Of a stretch of DNA of 64,000 bases, positions 47,630 to 57,023 are shown in pieces. The notes beneath the pieces are model-generated. The model saw only the letters and a list, made by a program, of their open reading frames with translations. It did no database searches and was not told the DNA's origin. Position 1 is the stretch's first letter, and every line of letters begins with the position of its first letter. A program made the translations under genes and the position numbers. The stretch is from contig JAIOZI010000018.1 in the NCBI GenBank assembly GCA_021740785.1, forward strand, positions 1 to 64,000, in the 5' to 3' direction. Source of the stretch: Melioribacteraceae bacterium (GTDB lineage Bacteria; Bacteroidota; Ignavibacteria; Ignavibacteriales; Melioribacteraceae).

Positions 47630-48592
47630 TTATTTTTTTTCAGTTTCGTCTTTATCTTTTTTCTCTTCAACAACATCTTTTTTAGGCTCAGTTTTTACTG
47701 GTTCCTCTTTTGCCGATGCTGATTCTTTTCCTTGCTTTAATTCATCTTCATGTCTTGAATGCTTGCGGGGTTTTCTTTGTCCGCTTTTCCCATCCAGTCT
47801 AACTTTTCTAACACGTTTTGAAGATTTTGAACCGTCAGCTTCTTCTTTTTCTTCTTTAATTTTCTTCTCTTTTTCTTTTTCGGCAGATTCATGCGCTTTC
47901 AATTCTTTTGCTTTAGCTTGACCTTCAGCAACGGCATCTGCCATAATACCCGAGATTAATTCAATTGTTCTGGAAGCATCGTCATTAGCTGGAATCACAT
48001 AATCAACTTCGTCCGGATCGCAATTAGTGTCAACCATTGCAAAGGTCGGGATGTTTAACCTGTGAGCTTCCTGTACAGCGATAGATTCTTTTTTAATATC
48101 GACTAAAAATATTGCACCGGGTAATCTTCCCATGGTCTCGACACCATCAAGAATTCTTCTTAATTTATCGCGTTCACGAGAGAGTGTGAGTCTCTCTTTT
48201 TTTGTGATTTTTTCAAATGTTCCGTCGGTTTCCATCTTATCGATGTTTTGCAGCCTTTTAATACTTTTTCTGATAGTTTGGAAATTTGTAAGCATACCGC
48301 CTAACCATCTTTCACTTACCCAGTTACTGTCGCATCTTTTAGCTTCAGCAGCGATTGTACCTTGAGCTTGTTTCTTGGTTCCGACGAACAATACACCTTT
48401 ACCGTGAGAAACAACATTGGTCAAAGCATTTGCCGCAACCTCAATTGCTTCTTGTGTTTTTTTCAAATCAATAATATGAATCCCGTTTTTTTCCATGAAA
48501 ATGTAAGGTTTCATTTTGGGATTCCAACGGCGTGTCAGGTGACCGAAATGCGCACCTGCTTCAATAAGTTTAGTAATTTCAACTTTTGGCAT
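47630..48592 (-). CDS. rpsB: 30S ribosomal protein S2 with long charged C-terminal extension
   Basis: 320 aa. Core S2 motifs: [87 protein letters not shown], and [25 protein letters not shown]. The core ends near residue 225; about 95 further residues are low-complexity and highly charged ([40 protein letters not shown]). E. coli S2 is ~241 aa, so ~80 aa are extra. A structured leader precedes the start. Confidence 0.95.
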   Translation of the reverse strand: MPKVEITKLIEAGAHFGHLTRRWNPKMKPYIFMEKNGIHIIDLKKTQEAIEVAANALTNVVSHGKGVLFVGTKKQAQGTIAAEAKRCDSNWVSERWLGGMLTNFQTIRKSIKRLQNIDKMETDGTFEKITKKERLTLSRERDKLRRILDGVETMGRLPGAIFLVDIKKESIAVQEAHRLNIPTFAMVDTNCDPDEVDYVIPANDDASRTIELISGIMADAVAEGQAKAKELKAHESAEKEKEKKIKEEKEEADGSKSSKRVRKVRLDGKSGQRKPRKHSRHEDELKQGKESASAKEEPVKTEPKKDVVEEKKDKDETEKK

Positions 48593-48625
48593 AAATACTC
48601 CTGTTTTTCTTCTACTTTCATCTTC

Positions 48626-48669
48626 TTTACCTTAGATCCCGCTGTCAAATTCGGGACACAGGGGGTAAA
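48626..48669 (-). promoter_or_regulatory. Candidate structured leader of rpsB-tsf mRNA
   Basis: In the 108-bp gap between rpsI and rpsB, TTTACC/GGTAAA (48626-48631 and 48664-48669) encloses TCCCG/CGGGA (48637-48641 and 48652-48656). The nested helices end ~34 nt before the rpsB start. There is no T-run, so autoregulation by S2 fits better than termination, but the pairing is short. Confidence 0.35.
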
Positions 48670-48700
48670 TCCGAAAGTATGAATGATTTTAATAAATATA

Positions 48701-49087
48701 TTATCTCTTAGAGAATTGGAATCTTTTTCTAGCTTTTGGTCTGCCGTATTTTTTACGCTCAACCATCCTGGGATCTCTTGTAAGTAATCCTTGTGTTTTC
48801 AGTGCAGGTCTGAAATCTTCATTAATTTCAATCAATGAACGTGCTATTCCTAGTCTAACAGCTTCTGCTTGACCTGATATACCGCCGCCTTTAACATTAG
48901 CTAAAACGTCATACTTACCAACAGTTTCAGTAAGTTTGAAAGGTAATAAACAGTCCTCCCTGTGATATTTCAGCGGAAAGTAATTTTCAAATTCACGACC
49001 GTTAACAGTAACTTTACCGGAGCCGCTTCTTAAAATAACTCTGGCAACTGATTTTTTTCTTCTTCCGACTTTAATTTTATCTGCCAT
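48701..49087 (-). CDS. rpsI: 30S ribosomal protein S9
   Basis: 128 aa. [53 protein letters not shown], and the C-terminal [25 protein letters not shown] with the conserved SKR tail that reaches the P-site tRNA. It lies 12 bp behind rplM, the standard pair. Confidence 0.96.
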   Translation of the reverse strand: MADKIKVGRRKKSVARVILRSGSGKVTVNGREFENYFPLKYHREDCLLPFKLTETVGKYDVLANVKGGGISGQAEAVRLGIARSLIEINEDFRPALKTQGLLTRDPRMVERKKYGRPKARKRFQFSKR

Positions 49088-49099
49088 TCAAAATTCCTC

Positions 49100-49552
49100 T
49101 TAAAAACTTAATGATTCCGGTTGTTGAGCTTTATGTGGATGTTCTTCGCCCGTGTACACTTTTAGTTTTTTAATTAATTTTCTTCCCAATCTATTTTTAG
49201 GAAGCATTCCCCTAACAGCAAATTCCACTATTCTTTCAGGATGTTTTTCCATCACTTCTGAATACGTTGCTGTTTTGCCGCCACCGGGATATTGTGTATG
49301 CCGGAAATAGGATTTCATCGTTGCGCGTTTACCGGTTAATTTAATTTTATCAGCATTTAATATAATGACAAAATCACCGGTATCCATGTTAGGAGTAAAT
49401 ACTGCTTTGTGTTTACCTCGAATTACCCTGGCAACCTGTGCAGCTAACCGACCTAATACTTGATCTTTAGCATCAACAACATACCATTTCCTATTTGCAT
49501 CTTCAGCCTTAATAAACCTTGTTAATTTTTCCTGCTTCACTACTTCCTCCAA
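49100..49552 (-). CDS. rplM: 50S ribosomal protein L13
   Basis: 150 aa. KWYVVDAKDQVLGRLAAQVARVIRGKHK at the N-terminus, then FVIILNADKIKLTGKRATMKSYFRHTQYPGG, and AVRGMLPKNRLGRKLIKKLKVYTGEEHPHKAQQPE. First gene of rplM-rpsI-rpsB-tsf, with a strong promoter just upstream. Confidence 0.96.
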   Translation of the reverse strand: MEEVVKQEKLTRFIKAEDANRKWYVVDAKDQVLGRLAAQVARVIRGKHKAVFTPNMDTGDFVIILNADKIKLTGKRATMKSYFRHTQYPGGGKTATYSEVMEKHPERIVEFAVRGMLPKNRLGRKLIKKLKVYTGEEHPHKAQQPESLSF

Positions 49553-49579
49553 ATAAAAGAGATTTTTGTATAGAGCTTA

Positions 49580-49610
49580 CAAATATATGATTGTAAAACA
49601 AAATTGTCAA
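49580..49610 (-). promoter_or_regulatory. Promoter of rplM operon: TTGACA-N17-TATATT(TG)
   Basis: On the minus strand a perfect -35 TTGACA (49605-49610), 17-bp spacer, then TATATTTG (49580-49587). It satisfies both the sigma-70 consensus and the Bacteroidota -7 element TAnnTTTG with TTG ~20 bp upstream. The -10 is 27 bp before the rplM start. Confidence 0.65.
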
Positions 49611-49671
49611 GGAAACATGAATTAGATTATTATAAGTTTTTATGATGTGTAAAATTTTCGTCCACAAGTAA

Positions 49672-50748
49672 TTACATGTTTTCAACAGGAAGGAAGGCGA
49701 AAATAGTCTCCGGGAATGTATCGGTTACCAGCAGAAAGCCTTTATTATCAAGCTTTTCTATGCCTTCCCAGTTTCTCCCTTCCACTTCTTCCGGAATTTT
49801 GAGATAGATCGGAGCAGCGTCGGATAATTTAATATGACCATCAATTATGTTAAATTTTAATAATCTTTCTATCACATTGTTATTTAAATTTGATCCGGCA
49901 ATGCCAAATTTTTCCCCGATCTCATCCTTCGCGGGTTTTAAATCATTTATATCCCCGGGCCAGAAATAATTGAGCGTCCAAAATTCACCGCTGGAATTAC
50001 AAGAGGCTGCATCTGTAATTCTATATTCGATGTGAGGAAAATCAGCAATCTCTTTTTCAATTAAGTTTTCATCAAAAATATATACGGCGGGATTCGAACA
50101 AAAAGTTTTTCCGTTATATTCATGAATTGTGTATATGTCATTATTATAGACAAGTGATGTTTCATAGCTGAAATTCCGAATATTCACAAGCTGTGGAATC
50201 TCTTTTATGTTTTCTGTGTTCAGAGTAATGATCAATAAATCCGGATCAATTTTTCCTTTAATTATGTATCCTGAAGTTGAACCCAAGTTTACAAATTCAA
50301 TTGTAAGATAAACTTTATCACCGTTAAAAGTGATGGATTCAAATCCCGATGCCCAATTTGTGTATTTGGAATCCAATCCTTCAGTGATCATTTTTAACTT
50401 CTTCAATTTTACAGGTGAATCGTCATCACCGTTTATATAGTCATTGATACGCTTCTTAGTAGTGTAAAAGAGAATTCCGTTTTGATCATCCGAAAATTTA
50501 TTTGGAAATTGCGGAAGAAAAATCAGCAGGTCTCCGTACCAACTGAGTCCGGAAAACTCAACATCCGAATCGGTTAAAGATTTATCCAGTTCAATTATTT
50601 CTACTTCGTTTTCATCGGCAGTTTTTCCCGAACCGGTTTGAAGAAGCTTTCCTGCATTTTCGGAATTATCACTGCACTGCATCAGAAAAAGTGCTGCGAA
50701 GATTAGAGCAGTAAACTTAATAATATAATTTTTCGAAAGATCTTTCAT
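49672..50748 (-). CDS. Lipoprotein of unknown function, propeller-like
   Basis: 358 aa with a lipoprotein signal (FTALIFAALFLMQCSD, Cys at ~25). The mature part has repeating beta-strand motifs (FSGLSWYGDLLIFLPQFPN, GFESITFNGDKVYLTIEF, TSLVYNNDIYTIHEYNGKTF, NWEGIEKLDNKGFLLVTDTF) reminiscent of esterase-like/phytase-like beta-propellers. No catalytic residues were recognised. It is located 9 bp behind the DUF4412 gene on the same strand and is probably co-transcribed with it. Confidence 0.7.
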   Translation of the reverse strand: MKDLSKNYIIKFTALIFAALFLMQCSDNSENAGKLLQTGSGKTADENEVEIIELDKSLTDSDVEFSGLSWYGDLLIFLPQFPNKFSDDQNGILFYTTKKRINDYINGDDDSPVKLKKLKMITEGLDSKYTNWASGFESITFNGDKVYLTIEFVNLGSTSGYIIKGKIDPDLLIITLNTENIKEIPQLVNIRNFSYETSLVYNNDIYTIHEYNGKTFCSNPAVYIFDENLIEKEIADFPHIEYRITDAASCNSSGEFWTLNYFWPGDINDLKPAKDEIGEKFGIAGSNLNNNVIERLLKFNIIDGHIKLSDAAPIYLKIPEEVEGRNWEGIEKLDNKGFLLVTDTFPETIFAFLPVENM

Positions 50749-50757
50749 AAAGGATTT

Positions 50758-51402
50758 TTATTCCATCCCCGGCATACTCATTTTCTTGAATCCTTCCGGA
50801 ACTTCAAAAAGTTTCGAATCCAATTTTTGCTCGATCATTTCAATAACTTCAAATTTACTTTCTATATTTCCAGAATTATCTTTAACAACAACCATTAAAG
50901 GAAAAAATCCTTCTGCCTCCAGCATACTTTCCCATTGTGGAGCCTCCTGCATTGGTCCCCCGAAACCCGCAAAATTACCGATATCTTCGGCAGCCCAAAT
51001 TTCAACTTCAGTTTCGTCATCGCTGAATATCCATTTATTTGCAGTATGACCAAAGAAATTTTTCGTCTCAGAAGTTTTAGTAGGCATTTGAGACAATTCC
51101 TGTTCATCCATATCATCGCCAGGCATCGCAACATCGTTGCCGAATTCCATATACATTTTTTGCGAGGGAACTATCATTATAAATTTTTCTTTTTTGTAGA
51201 TCATCACACTTTCAACTTCACCGGTAAATTCCATCCGGAAGTTTTCACCTTTTACAAAATACTCTATTGTTGAATTTTCACCATTGTTCTCAATCTTGAA
51301 TTTCAACTTACCTTCAAATTCGGATTGTGCGTTAACTACGGAAAAAAATCCTAAAATCAATAATAAATATGTGAATGAAATAAAGCGCAAATTGTAATTC
51401 AT
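50758..51402 (-). CDS. DUF4412-type secreted protein
   Basis: 214 aa from ATG 51402, supported by GGAG 6-7 nt upstream and a signal peptide (FTYLLLILGFFSVVNAQ). The sequence EGKLKFKIENNGENSTIEYFVKGENFRME, SVMIYKKEKFIMIVPSQKMYME and TANKWIFSDDETEVEIWAAED match the DUF4412 pattern, a lipocalin/LolA-like beta fold of unknown role. The C-terminus has VIEMIEQKLDSKLFEVPEGFKKM. Confidence 0.75.
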   Translation of the reverse strand: MNYNLRFISFTYLLLILGFFSVVNAQSEFEGKLKFKIENNGENSTIEYFVKGENFRMEFTGEVESVMIYKKEKFIMIVPSQKMYMEFGNDVAMPGDDMDEQELSQMPTKTSETKNFFGHTANKWIFSDDETEVEIWAAEDIGNFAGFGGPMQEAPQWESMLEAEGFFPLMVVVKDNSGNIESKFEVIEMIEQKLDSKLFEVPEGFKKMSMPGME

Positions 51403-51426
51403 GATTTCTCCATTTTTTATTTTAAT

Positions 51427-51434
51427 CAAATATA
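51427..51434 (-). promoter_or_regulatory. TATATTTG -7 element of the DUF4412 gene
   Basis: The same octamer as in the rplM promoter stands 24 bp before the DUF4412 start on the minus strand. No good -33 TTG is seen at the expected distance, so this is a weaker candidate. Confidence 0.4.
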
Positions 51435-51509
51435 AGAAAGTTTTGAAATTATTTTATTACGTTTAGGCACATGAATTATCTTTTGTTCCAAATGCAGCGG
51501 AGAAATTAG

Positions 51510-52547
51510 ATGAAGTACTTGGTTACCGGCGGTTCGGGATTTTTAGGTATTAACATGATTCGATATTTGTTGAACCGGAATCATGATGTGAAATCAATTG
51601 ACCTGGTTGATTTTGATTATCCCGATTGCAAAAATAAAATTGAAGAGATTAAGGGCGACATCCGAAACAGCACGGCAGTAGAAGAAGCAATGAAGGATGT
51701 TGATATTGTGATTCATACCGCTGCGGCGCTTCCACTTTACAAACCGGAAGATATTTTTTCTACCGATGTTGAGGGAACGAGATTATTACTTCAAACTGCA
51801 GAAAAAAATAATGTAAAAAGATTTATTCATATTTCATCGACTGCAGTTTATGGGATTCCCGATCACCATCCAATTTATGAAGACGATAAACTAGACGGTG
51901 TTGGTCCTTACGGAATTGCAAAAATTGAAGCGGAAAATGAATGTCTGAAATTTAGAGAACAGGGGATGTGCGTTCCGATATTACGACCGAAATCGTTTAT
52001 CGGTCCGGAAAGATTAGGAGTGTTTGCCCTTTTTTATGATTGGGCGCATACCGGGCATGGTTTCCCAATGATTGGTAAAGGTGATAATAGATATCAACTG
52101 ATGGATGTTGAAGATTTGTGCGATGCAGTTTATCTCTGTGCAGAACTTGCTGAAAATTTGGTGAACGATACGTTTAATGTCGGGGCGAAGGATTTTACAA
52201 CGATGAAAGAAGATTATCAGGCGGTACTCGATTATGCAGGCTACGGAAAGAAAATTGTCGGATTACCCGAGAAGCCGATAATTCTTTTGCTTAAGTTTCT
52301 GGAAATGCTGAAATTGTCACCATTATATAAGTGGGTTTATGAAACTGCGTCTAAGGATTCATTTGTATCGATAGATAAAGCAGAAAGAGTTTTAGGATTT
52401 AATCCGAAGTACTCGAATAAGGATGCACTTATTAGAAATTACAAATGGTACCTTGAGAATCTTGATTCGTTCAAAGATGCTTCCGGTGTTTCACATCGTG
52501 TGCCATGGAAGCAGGGGATACTAAAGATTGCAAAGATGTTTTTTTGA
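51510..52547 (+). CDS. NAD-dependent epimerase/dehydratase (extended SDR)
   Basis: 345 aa. Rossmann motif GGSGFLGINMIRYLLNR; SIDLVDFDYPD; VIHTAAALPLY; active-site ISSTAVYG and YGIAK (Tyr-x3-Lys); the sugar-binding side has RPKSFIGPERLG and FNVGAKDFTTMKED. It could be a nucleotide-sugar epimerase or a sterol/flavonoid-type reductase; the substrate cannot be read. It is monocistronic and followed by two hairpins. Confidence 0.8.
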   Translation: MKYLVTGGSGFLGINMIRYLLNRNHDVKSIDLVDFDYPDCKNKIEEIKGDIRNSTAVEEAMKDVDIVIHTAAALPLYKPEDIFSTDVEGTRLLLQTAEKNNVKRFIHISSTAVYGIPDHHPIYEDDKLDGVGPYGIAKIEAENECLKFREQGMCVPILRPKSFIGPERLGVFALFYDWAHTGHGFPMIGKGDNRYQLMDVEDLCDAVYLCAELAENLVNDTFNVGAKDFTTMKEDYQAVLDYAGYGKKIVGLPEKPIILLLKFLEMLKLSPLYKWVYETASKDSFVSIDKAERVLGFNPKYSNKDALIRNYKWYLENLDSFKDASGVSHRVPWKQGILKIAKMFF

Positions 52548-52657
52548 TTTCAGTGAAAACATAAAATTCTATTTCTCCGTTAATGCAATAAATGATTTCT
52601 CTATTTGAGATAAAACAGACTAAGGGATTTGGAGACTGTGATAATATGTAAATGTAA

Positions 52658-52675
52658 AGCGAGATTCATCTCGCT
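52658..52675. repeat. Short perfect hairpin (REP-like) 1
   Basis: AGCGAGAT-TC-ATCTCGCT, an 8-bp perfect stem with a 2-nt loop in the 261-bp gap after the epimerase gene. It shares the AGCGA core with the second hairpin 30 bp further on. Confidence 0.55.
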
Positions 52676-52704
52676 AAGTTTGAATTTAGTATAGTTTAGA
52701 TGGA

Positions 52705-52734
52705 TTGTAGAGCGAAATAAATTTCGCTCTACAA
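52705..52734. terminator. 14-bp perfect hairpin with T-run (REP-like 2 / terminator)
   Basis: TTGTAGAGCGAAAT-AA-ATTTCGCTCTACAA, then TTTT. A long perfect stem with a tail of T could end the epimerase transcript, although it is ~160 bp after its stop. The AGCGA core repeated from hairpin 1 suggests a dispersed palindromic repeat. Confidence 0.5.
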
Positions 52735-52808
52735 TTTTCACACAAACTCTTTAACTAAGGATCAACTGCTAAGATATTTATGATAACATGAATAAATTTT
52801 GGTGTTAA

Positions 52809-53528
52809 ATGAAGGACAAAGAAAAAAGCGGAAAGCTTGTTAACGATCTTTCGCTGGAAATAATTGCGAAAAGTATTTTCAAAGAAACTCACGGTATCGG
52901 TTTTTCGAAATCGGATTATATTAAACTTGTAAATCTCTTGTTGGATAAGACGATTGACTTCGGTCAGGAAACCGGTATGGCATATGATGATGGCGTAAAA
53001 TATCAAAGCGTTGATGAAAAGGTAAATCTTCCACTGAAAGGTGAGCGAATAATAATTCGTGATTTCAATGAAAAGAAAGACACCAAAATTTTTAAGAAAT
53101 GGATGGATGATCCGAGCGGAAGATTTTTTCTTCTAACCCGTGTAACTTCACGGAGATACAGTATTGATGAGTTAATAAAAAATGAAAATGATATTCTTGG
53201 CGTGATAACACTACGCGATGATACTCCTGTTGGATTAATGGGATTTTTAGATTTCGATGAAGAGAATAAAAAAGCCGAAATGAGAAAGCTTGTCGGGGAA
53301 GGGAAGTACAGAGGAAAGGGTTATGGCAAAGAAGCTACTAAGTTATGGATTCAATACGGGCTCACTAATTTGGGATTGAGAAAAATTTATTTGAATACTA
53401 TTGAAGCGAATATTAGGAATATCAGAATAAACAAAGAGCTTGGTTTCAAAGTCGAAGGACTACTTCATAACGAATGTTTCTTCGACGATAAATTTCATGA
53501 TGTACTGAGAATGGGTTTGGTTGTGTGA
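52809..53528 (+). CDS. GNAT-family N-acetyltransferase (RimJ/RimL-like) with N-terminal extension
   Basis: 239 aa. The first ~75 residues (KLVNDLSLEIIAKSIFKETH, DYIKLVNLLLDKTI) are an unrecognised helical extension. From ~77 the GNAT fold follows: LPLKGERIIIRDFNEKKD, VGLMGFLDFDEENKKAEMRKLVG, the acetyl-CoA-binding YRGKGYGKEATKLWIQYG (R-x2-G-x-G/A), NLGLRKIYLNTIEANIRNIRINKELGF, and GLLHNECFFDDKFHD. RimJ/L-type proteins acetylate N-terminal amines or small molecules; the substrate is unknown. Confidence 0.85.
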   Translation: MKDKEKSGKLVNDLSLEIIAKSIFKETHGIGFSKSDYIKLVNLLLDKTIDFGQETGMAYDDGVKYQSVDEKVNLPLKGERIIIRDFNEKKDTKIFKKWMDDPSGRFFLLTRVTSRRYSIDELIKNENDILGVITLRDDTPVGLMGFLDFDEENKKAEMRKLVGEGKYRGKGYGKEATKLWIQYGLTNLGLRKIYLNTIEANIRNIRINKELGFKVEGLLHNECFFDDKFHDVLRMGLVV

Positions 53529-53570
53529 ATGATGTTTTTATTGTATTATAGTTACAAATATTATTGATCT

Positions 53571-53598
53571 CCATTCATCCATTCATCCATCCATCCAT
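53571..53598. repeat. ATCC/ATTC microsatellite
   Basis: A simple tandem run of CCAT-TCAT-type tetranucleotides in the 293-bp gap before the alpha-mannosidase gene. The rest of the gap is AT-rich and holds no recognisable gene. Confidence 0.6.
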
Positions 53599-53821
53599 AC
53601 GTTCACCCACCTTTACAATCCTTACCTTCGGAGAGAATGAAAATAATTTTTGTTAAGCATCTCTTCGAGAAAGTTTTTTTTATATAGGCAAGTTCAATTC
53701 CATCGGCATGAAAAATATGATTTTTACTTTCTTTACGATCACCCTTCAATTAATTTAAAATGGCAATTAATAAAGAAGTGTAATACATTAATATTTTATT
53801 CAAAATACAAACGGGAAAACA

Positions 53822-56800
53822 ATGTTATCCAGTGTAAAAATACTTGCGGCGCTTTTGGAAGAATTCATCTATCTGGAAATAAATAATTGGAAAATTAATC
53901 CGCCTGGAATGAAATTAGACCAATTGATGACGAGTGCTGTAAACATGGATTATGACGATAGCTGCTGGTCTGAATATAAAATTGGTAAAATGGAATACCG
54001 CGACAATATTTGGATTAGAAAAAAAATAATACTGCCGGAAAAATTATTGAATCAAAACGTAAATGGAAAGTTATCGCTTGAGTTTACAGTGGATGATTCT
54101 GCTTATTGCTGGATCAATAATGAATACAAGGGTTTCTTCACTTACGATAGCGAAATTGTATTGAGTGAAAATGCATCCGCCGGTGCCGAATTTAATATCA
54201 CGTTTAGATTAATAAAAACAGCCGGTCTGCCAAATCTTGCAAAAGCCGGATTTATTTTTCATGAAATCGATGAAAAAGTAAAGACGATAAGAAAATTTAT
54301 TCTTAGTTTACTTATAGGGGAGAAGCTGTTGAGTCCGGATACATATCAAACCAACGGTAGGAATAAAATTGATCCCGGCATAGACAAATCCAAAATCGAT
54401 AAACAAATCAAAGTGCGGCTAAATACAAAACTACAGAAGCTGGCTGCTGATTTTGATAAATCAATAATTGTAGAAAAAAGTATAGATAAAATCATAAATG
54501 AAATTGAAAGAATCAGCCCTCATCTCAAAGAGTTCGATAGTTTCGCTAAAAAATTCACTTTAACATTTGCATCAAATGCGCACATAGATGCCGCATGGCT
54601 TTGGCGCTGGCGTGAAACTGTTGAAGCGGCGGCTGTTACTTTTAGTGCGGTAGATAAGATGATGGATCAAAGAGATGACTTTACATTCACACAAAGTTCA
54701 TCTGTTTTCTATTCATGGATGGAAAAGTTTGCGCCGGATGCATTTCAAAAAATTGAACGAAGAATTAAAGAAAAAAGATGGGAAGTTATCGGCGGAACGG
54801 TTGTTGAACCGGATTGCAATTTGATAAACGGAGAATCATGGGCGCGGCAGTTACTCTACGGAAAAAATTATTTCAAAGAAAAATTCGGCGTTGATGAAAC
54901 CATTGGTATGAATCCCGATTCATTCGGTTATAACGGCAATCTTCCGATGATTTATAACAAAGCCGGAATCGATGCTTTCATTACTCAAAAAATCGGTTGG
55001 AATGAAACAACAGTATTTCCATACCGCGTGTTTTGGTGGGAATCGCGTGACGGTTCAAGATTATTAAGTTACATGCCTTTTAATTACGATGAAAAAATAA
55101 CAAATCCTTTTGTCTTTGCCGACTGGCTGCGGCAGTTTGAAGCAAATACCGGTCTGCATGATTTATTGATCATGTTTGGAATAGGCGATCACGGCGGAGG
55201 TCCAACTCCCGAAATGTTCAACCGGATTGATGAATTGAAAACGCTTTACATTTTCCCGTCAATACAATTTGGTACAGTTAAAGATTATTTCAGTAAATTA
55301 AAACAAAATTTACCCGCCGGTCTCCCCGTATGGAACGATGAATTATACTTGGAATATCACCAAGGAACTTTCACAACTCAAGCTGAATTAAAGAAACAGA
55401 ACAGGGATTTGGAAAATTTATTGATTGCAGCAGAGATATTTTCCGTATTTGCAGAATTACCGGGTCAAAAAAAATTATTAAAAACCGCTTGGGAAAAAGT
55501 ACTCTTCAACCAATTTCATGATATTCTGCCTGGCTCTTGTATTCATGAAGTTGTTGACGACGCTTTGGAATACTATACCGAAGCACGCAGGATTGCCCAA
55601 GGTGTTCTTACTGCTTCAACCGGGAAAATTGCCGGTAAACATAGTATGAGTAATCGCCTGGTTAATCATGTTTCAATTTTTAATCCATCTTCATTTGTTC
55701 GAAATGATTTGGCTGTGCTAAAATCTACAGAGTTGAATTTAAATGATAATTACTTTGTTGAAGATTACGACGGTAATTGTTATCCATCACAAGTTATTAA
55801 ATTGAATGAAGTTGATTATGCCCTGTTGATTTGCGGAGTTTCCATACCGGCTTTCGGGTTCAAAAAAATTATTGTAAAAAAAACTGCAAAGATTGATACT
55901 CAAAAATCCTTTCAAGAAAATGTTCTTGAAAACGATTTTTTTAAATTGACGGTAAACAACTTGGATGGAACTATTGAAAATATTTATGATAAGGCAAATA
56001 ACCGCGAACTGCTTAGTCCCGGGGGATTCCGGCTACAGCTTCTTGAAGATAAACCATTGGATTGGGACGCTTGGAATATAGGGCTAACCGGCAAAAAATA
56101 TAGACCGAAATTTGAAAAAATAGAATCAGGTGAAAGCGGAAATGTTTATTCATCAATAAAAATATTCTTTTCGTTTCTTGATCCCTCTGTGACAAAAAGC
56201 TATCCAACAAAAGATTTCCCATCATCGTTTTTCACTATTGAGATATTTTTATACAAAACACTAAAACGGGTTGATTTTGAGATAAAATCGGACTGGCATG
56301 AACGCAATCTATTTCTGAAGGCGGCTGTTGATCTCAATTTGAAAAATCCTACGAAAACCTTTGAAATACCATACGGCAGCAAACAAAGAGGAAGTAGAAA
56401 GGATATTTACGACAAAGCCAAAACGGAAGTTACGGCAATAAATTGGGTTGATCTTTCCGAACCGGGTTACGGGATATCAATACTCAACAATTCAAAATAT
56501 GGTTATGATTTTGATGGCGATACTTTCCGGGTTTCATTGCTGCGTTCGTCTAAGTGGCCTGATGATTCAGCGGATATGGGTAAACATAATATTCAATTAT
56601 CTTTGTATCCGCATAGCGGCAGTTTTGATGAATGTGATGTTGTTCGGAAGGGCATCGAATTTAACAATCCTCTTATCCCGGTTAGTATTAATGAATGGGC
56701 TGGCGATATTACGGAAAGATCGTTCGTAAATATCGATTCAAAAAACATTATCATTTCTTCAATTAAGTTTGCGGAAAACTGCGGAGATACCTGGATAATC

Positions 56801-56983
56801 CACATGTATGAGATCATGGGGAGTAATACCAAGGCAACGCTGAGGCTTCCATTCGAACCGGTTTATGTGCATGAGTCCAATTTTATTGAAGAAGATCTGG
56901 GAGAAGTGAAATTCGAAAGAAATAAAATTTATTTAGATCTGAACGCTTATTCTATTAAGGTAATAAAAATAAAGAGACCTTGA
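53822..56983 (+). CDS. Alpha-mannosidase, GH38 family
   Basis: 1053 aa. The GH38 catalytic domain begins near residue 245: TFASNAHIDAAWLWRWRETVE (zinc ligands His254 and Asp256), VGGTVVEPDCNLINGESWARQ-type (here IGGTVVEPDCNLINGESWARQ split), MNPDSFGYNGNLP with nucleophile Asp366, WNETTVFPYRVFWWESRDGS, and FGIGDHGGGPTPEM with another zinc His. LFNQFHDILPGSCIHEV is in the mid domain, and a beta-sandwich C-terminal region ends the protein. No signal peptide, so it is probably cytoplasmic and removes alpha-mannose from imported glycans. The start codon is tentative, because RBS support is weak. Confidence 0.93.
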   Translation: MLSSVKILAALLEEFIYLEINNWKINPPGMKLDQLMTSAVNMDYDDSCWSEYKIGKMEYRDNIWIRKKIILPEKLLNQNVNGKLSLEFTVDDSAYCWINNEYKGFFTYDSEIVLSENASAGAEFNITFRLIKTAGLPNLAKAGFIFHEIDEKVKTIRKFILSLLIGEKLLSPDTYQTNGRNKIDPGIDKSKIDKQIKVRLNTKLQKLAADFDKSIIVEKSIDKIINEIERISPHLKEFDSFAKKFTLTFASNAHIDAAWLWRWRETVEAAAVTFSAVDKMMDQRDDFTFTQSSSVFYSWMEKFAPDAFQKIERRIKEKRWEVIGGTVVEPDCNLINGESWARQLLYGKNYFKEKFGVDETIGMNPDSFGYNGNLPMIYNKAGIDAFITQKIGWNETTVFPYRVFWWESRDGSRLLSYMPFNYDEKITNPFVFADWLRQFEANTGLHDLLIMFGIGDHGGGPTPEMFNRIDELKTLYIFPSIQFGTVKDYFSKLKQNLPAGLPVWNDELYLEYHQGTFTTQAELKKQNRDLENLLIAAEIFSVFAELPGQKKLLKTAWEKVLFNQFHDILPGSCIHEVVDDALEYYTEARRIAQGVLTASTGKIAGKHSMSNRLVNHVSIFNPSSFVRNDLAVLKSTELNLNDNYFVEDYDGNCYPSQVIKLNEVDYALLICGVSIPAFGFKKIIVKKTAKIDTQKSFQENVLENDFFKLTVNNLDGTIENIYDKANNRELLSPGGFRLQLLEDKPLDWDAWNIGLTGKKYRPKFEKIESGESGNVYSSIKIFFSFLDPSVTKSYPTKDFPSSFFTIEIFLYKTLKRVDFEIKSDWHERNLFLKAAVDLNLKNPTKTFEIPYGSKQRGSRKDIYDKAKTEVTAINWVDLSEPGYGISILNNSKYGYDFDGDTFRVSLLRSSKWPDDSADMGKHNIQLSLYPHSGSFDECDVVRKGIEFNNPLIPVSINEWAGDITERSFVNIDSKNIIISSIKFAENCGDTWIIHMYEIMGSNTKATLRLPFEPVYVHESNFIEEDLGEVKFERNKIYLDLNAYSIKVIKIKRP

Positions 56984-57007
56984 TAAACGACAATTCAAGA
57001 TCTCTTT
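56971..57007. terminator. Hairpin between convergent genes
   Basis: AAAGAGACCTTGA (56971-56983) pairs with TCAAGATCTCTTT (56995-57007), 12 of 13 positions. It overlaps the alpha-mannosidase stop codon. On the minus strand it is followed by a T-rich run, so it may mainly serve the symporter gene. Confidence 0.6.
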
Positions 57008-57023
57008 GGGAAGAAGCGAAAAA

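Noticed and set aside
47598..47921. 107-aa plus-strand ORF opposite rpsB
   Set aside because: It is antisense to the well-supported S2 gene and reads as Ser/Phe-rich low complexity from the mirrored Lys/Glu tail.
48626..48669. Intrinsic terminator between rpsI and rpsB
   Set aside because: There is no T-run after the stems, and rpsB follows in the same direction.
53571..53598. Possible CRISPR-like repeat
   Set aside because: It is a simple ATCC/ATTC microsatellite with no spacers.
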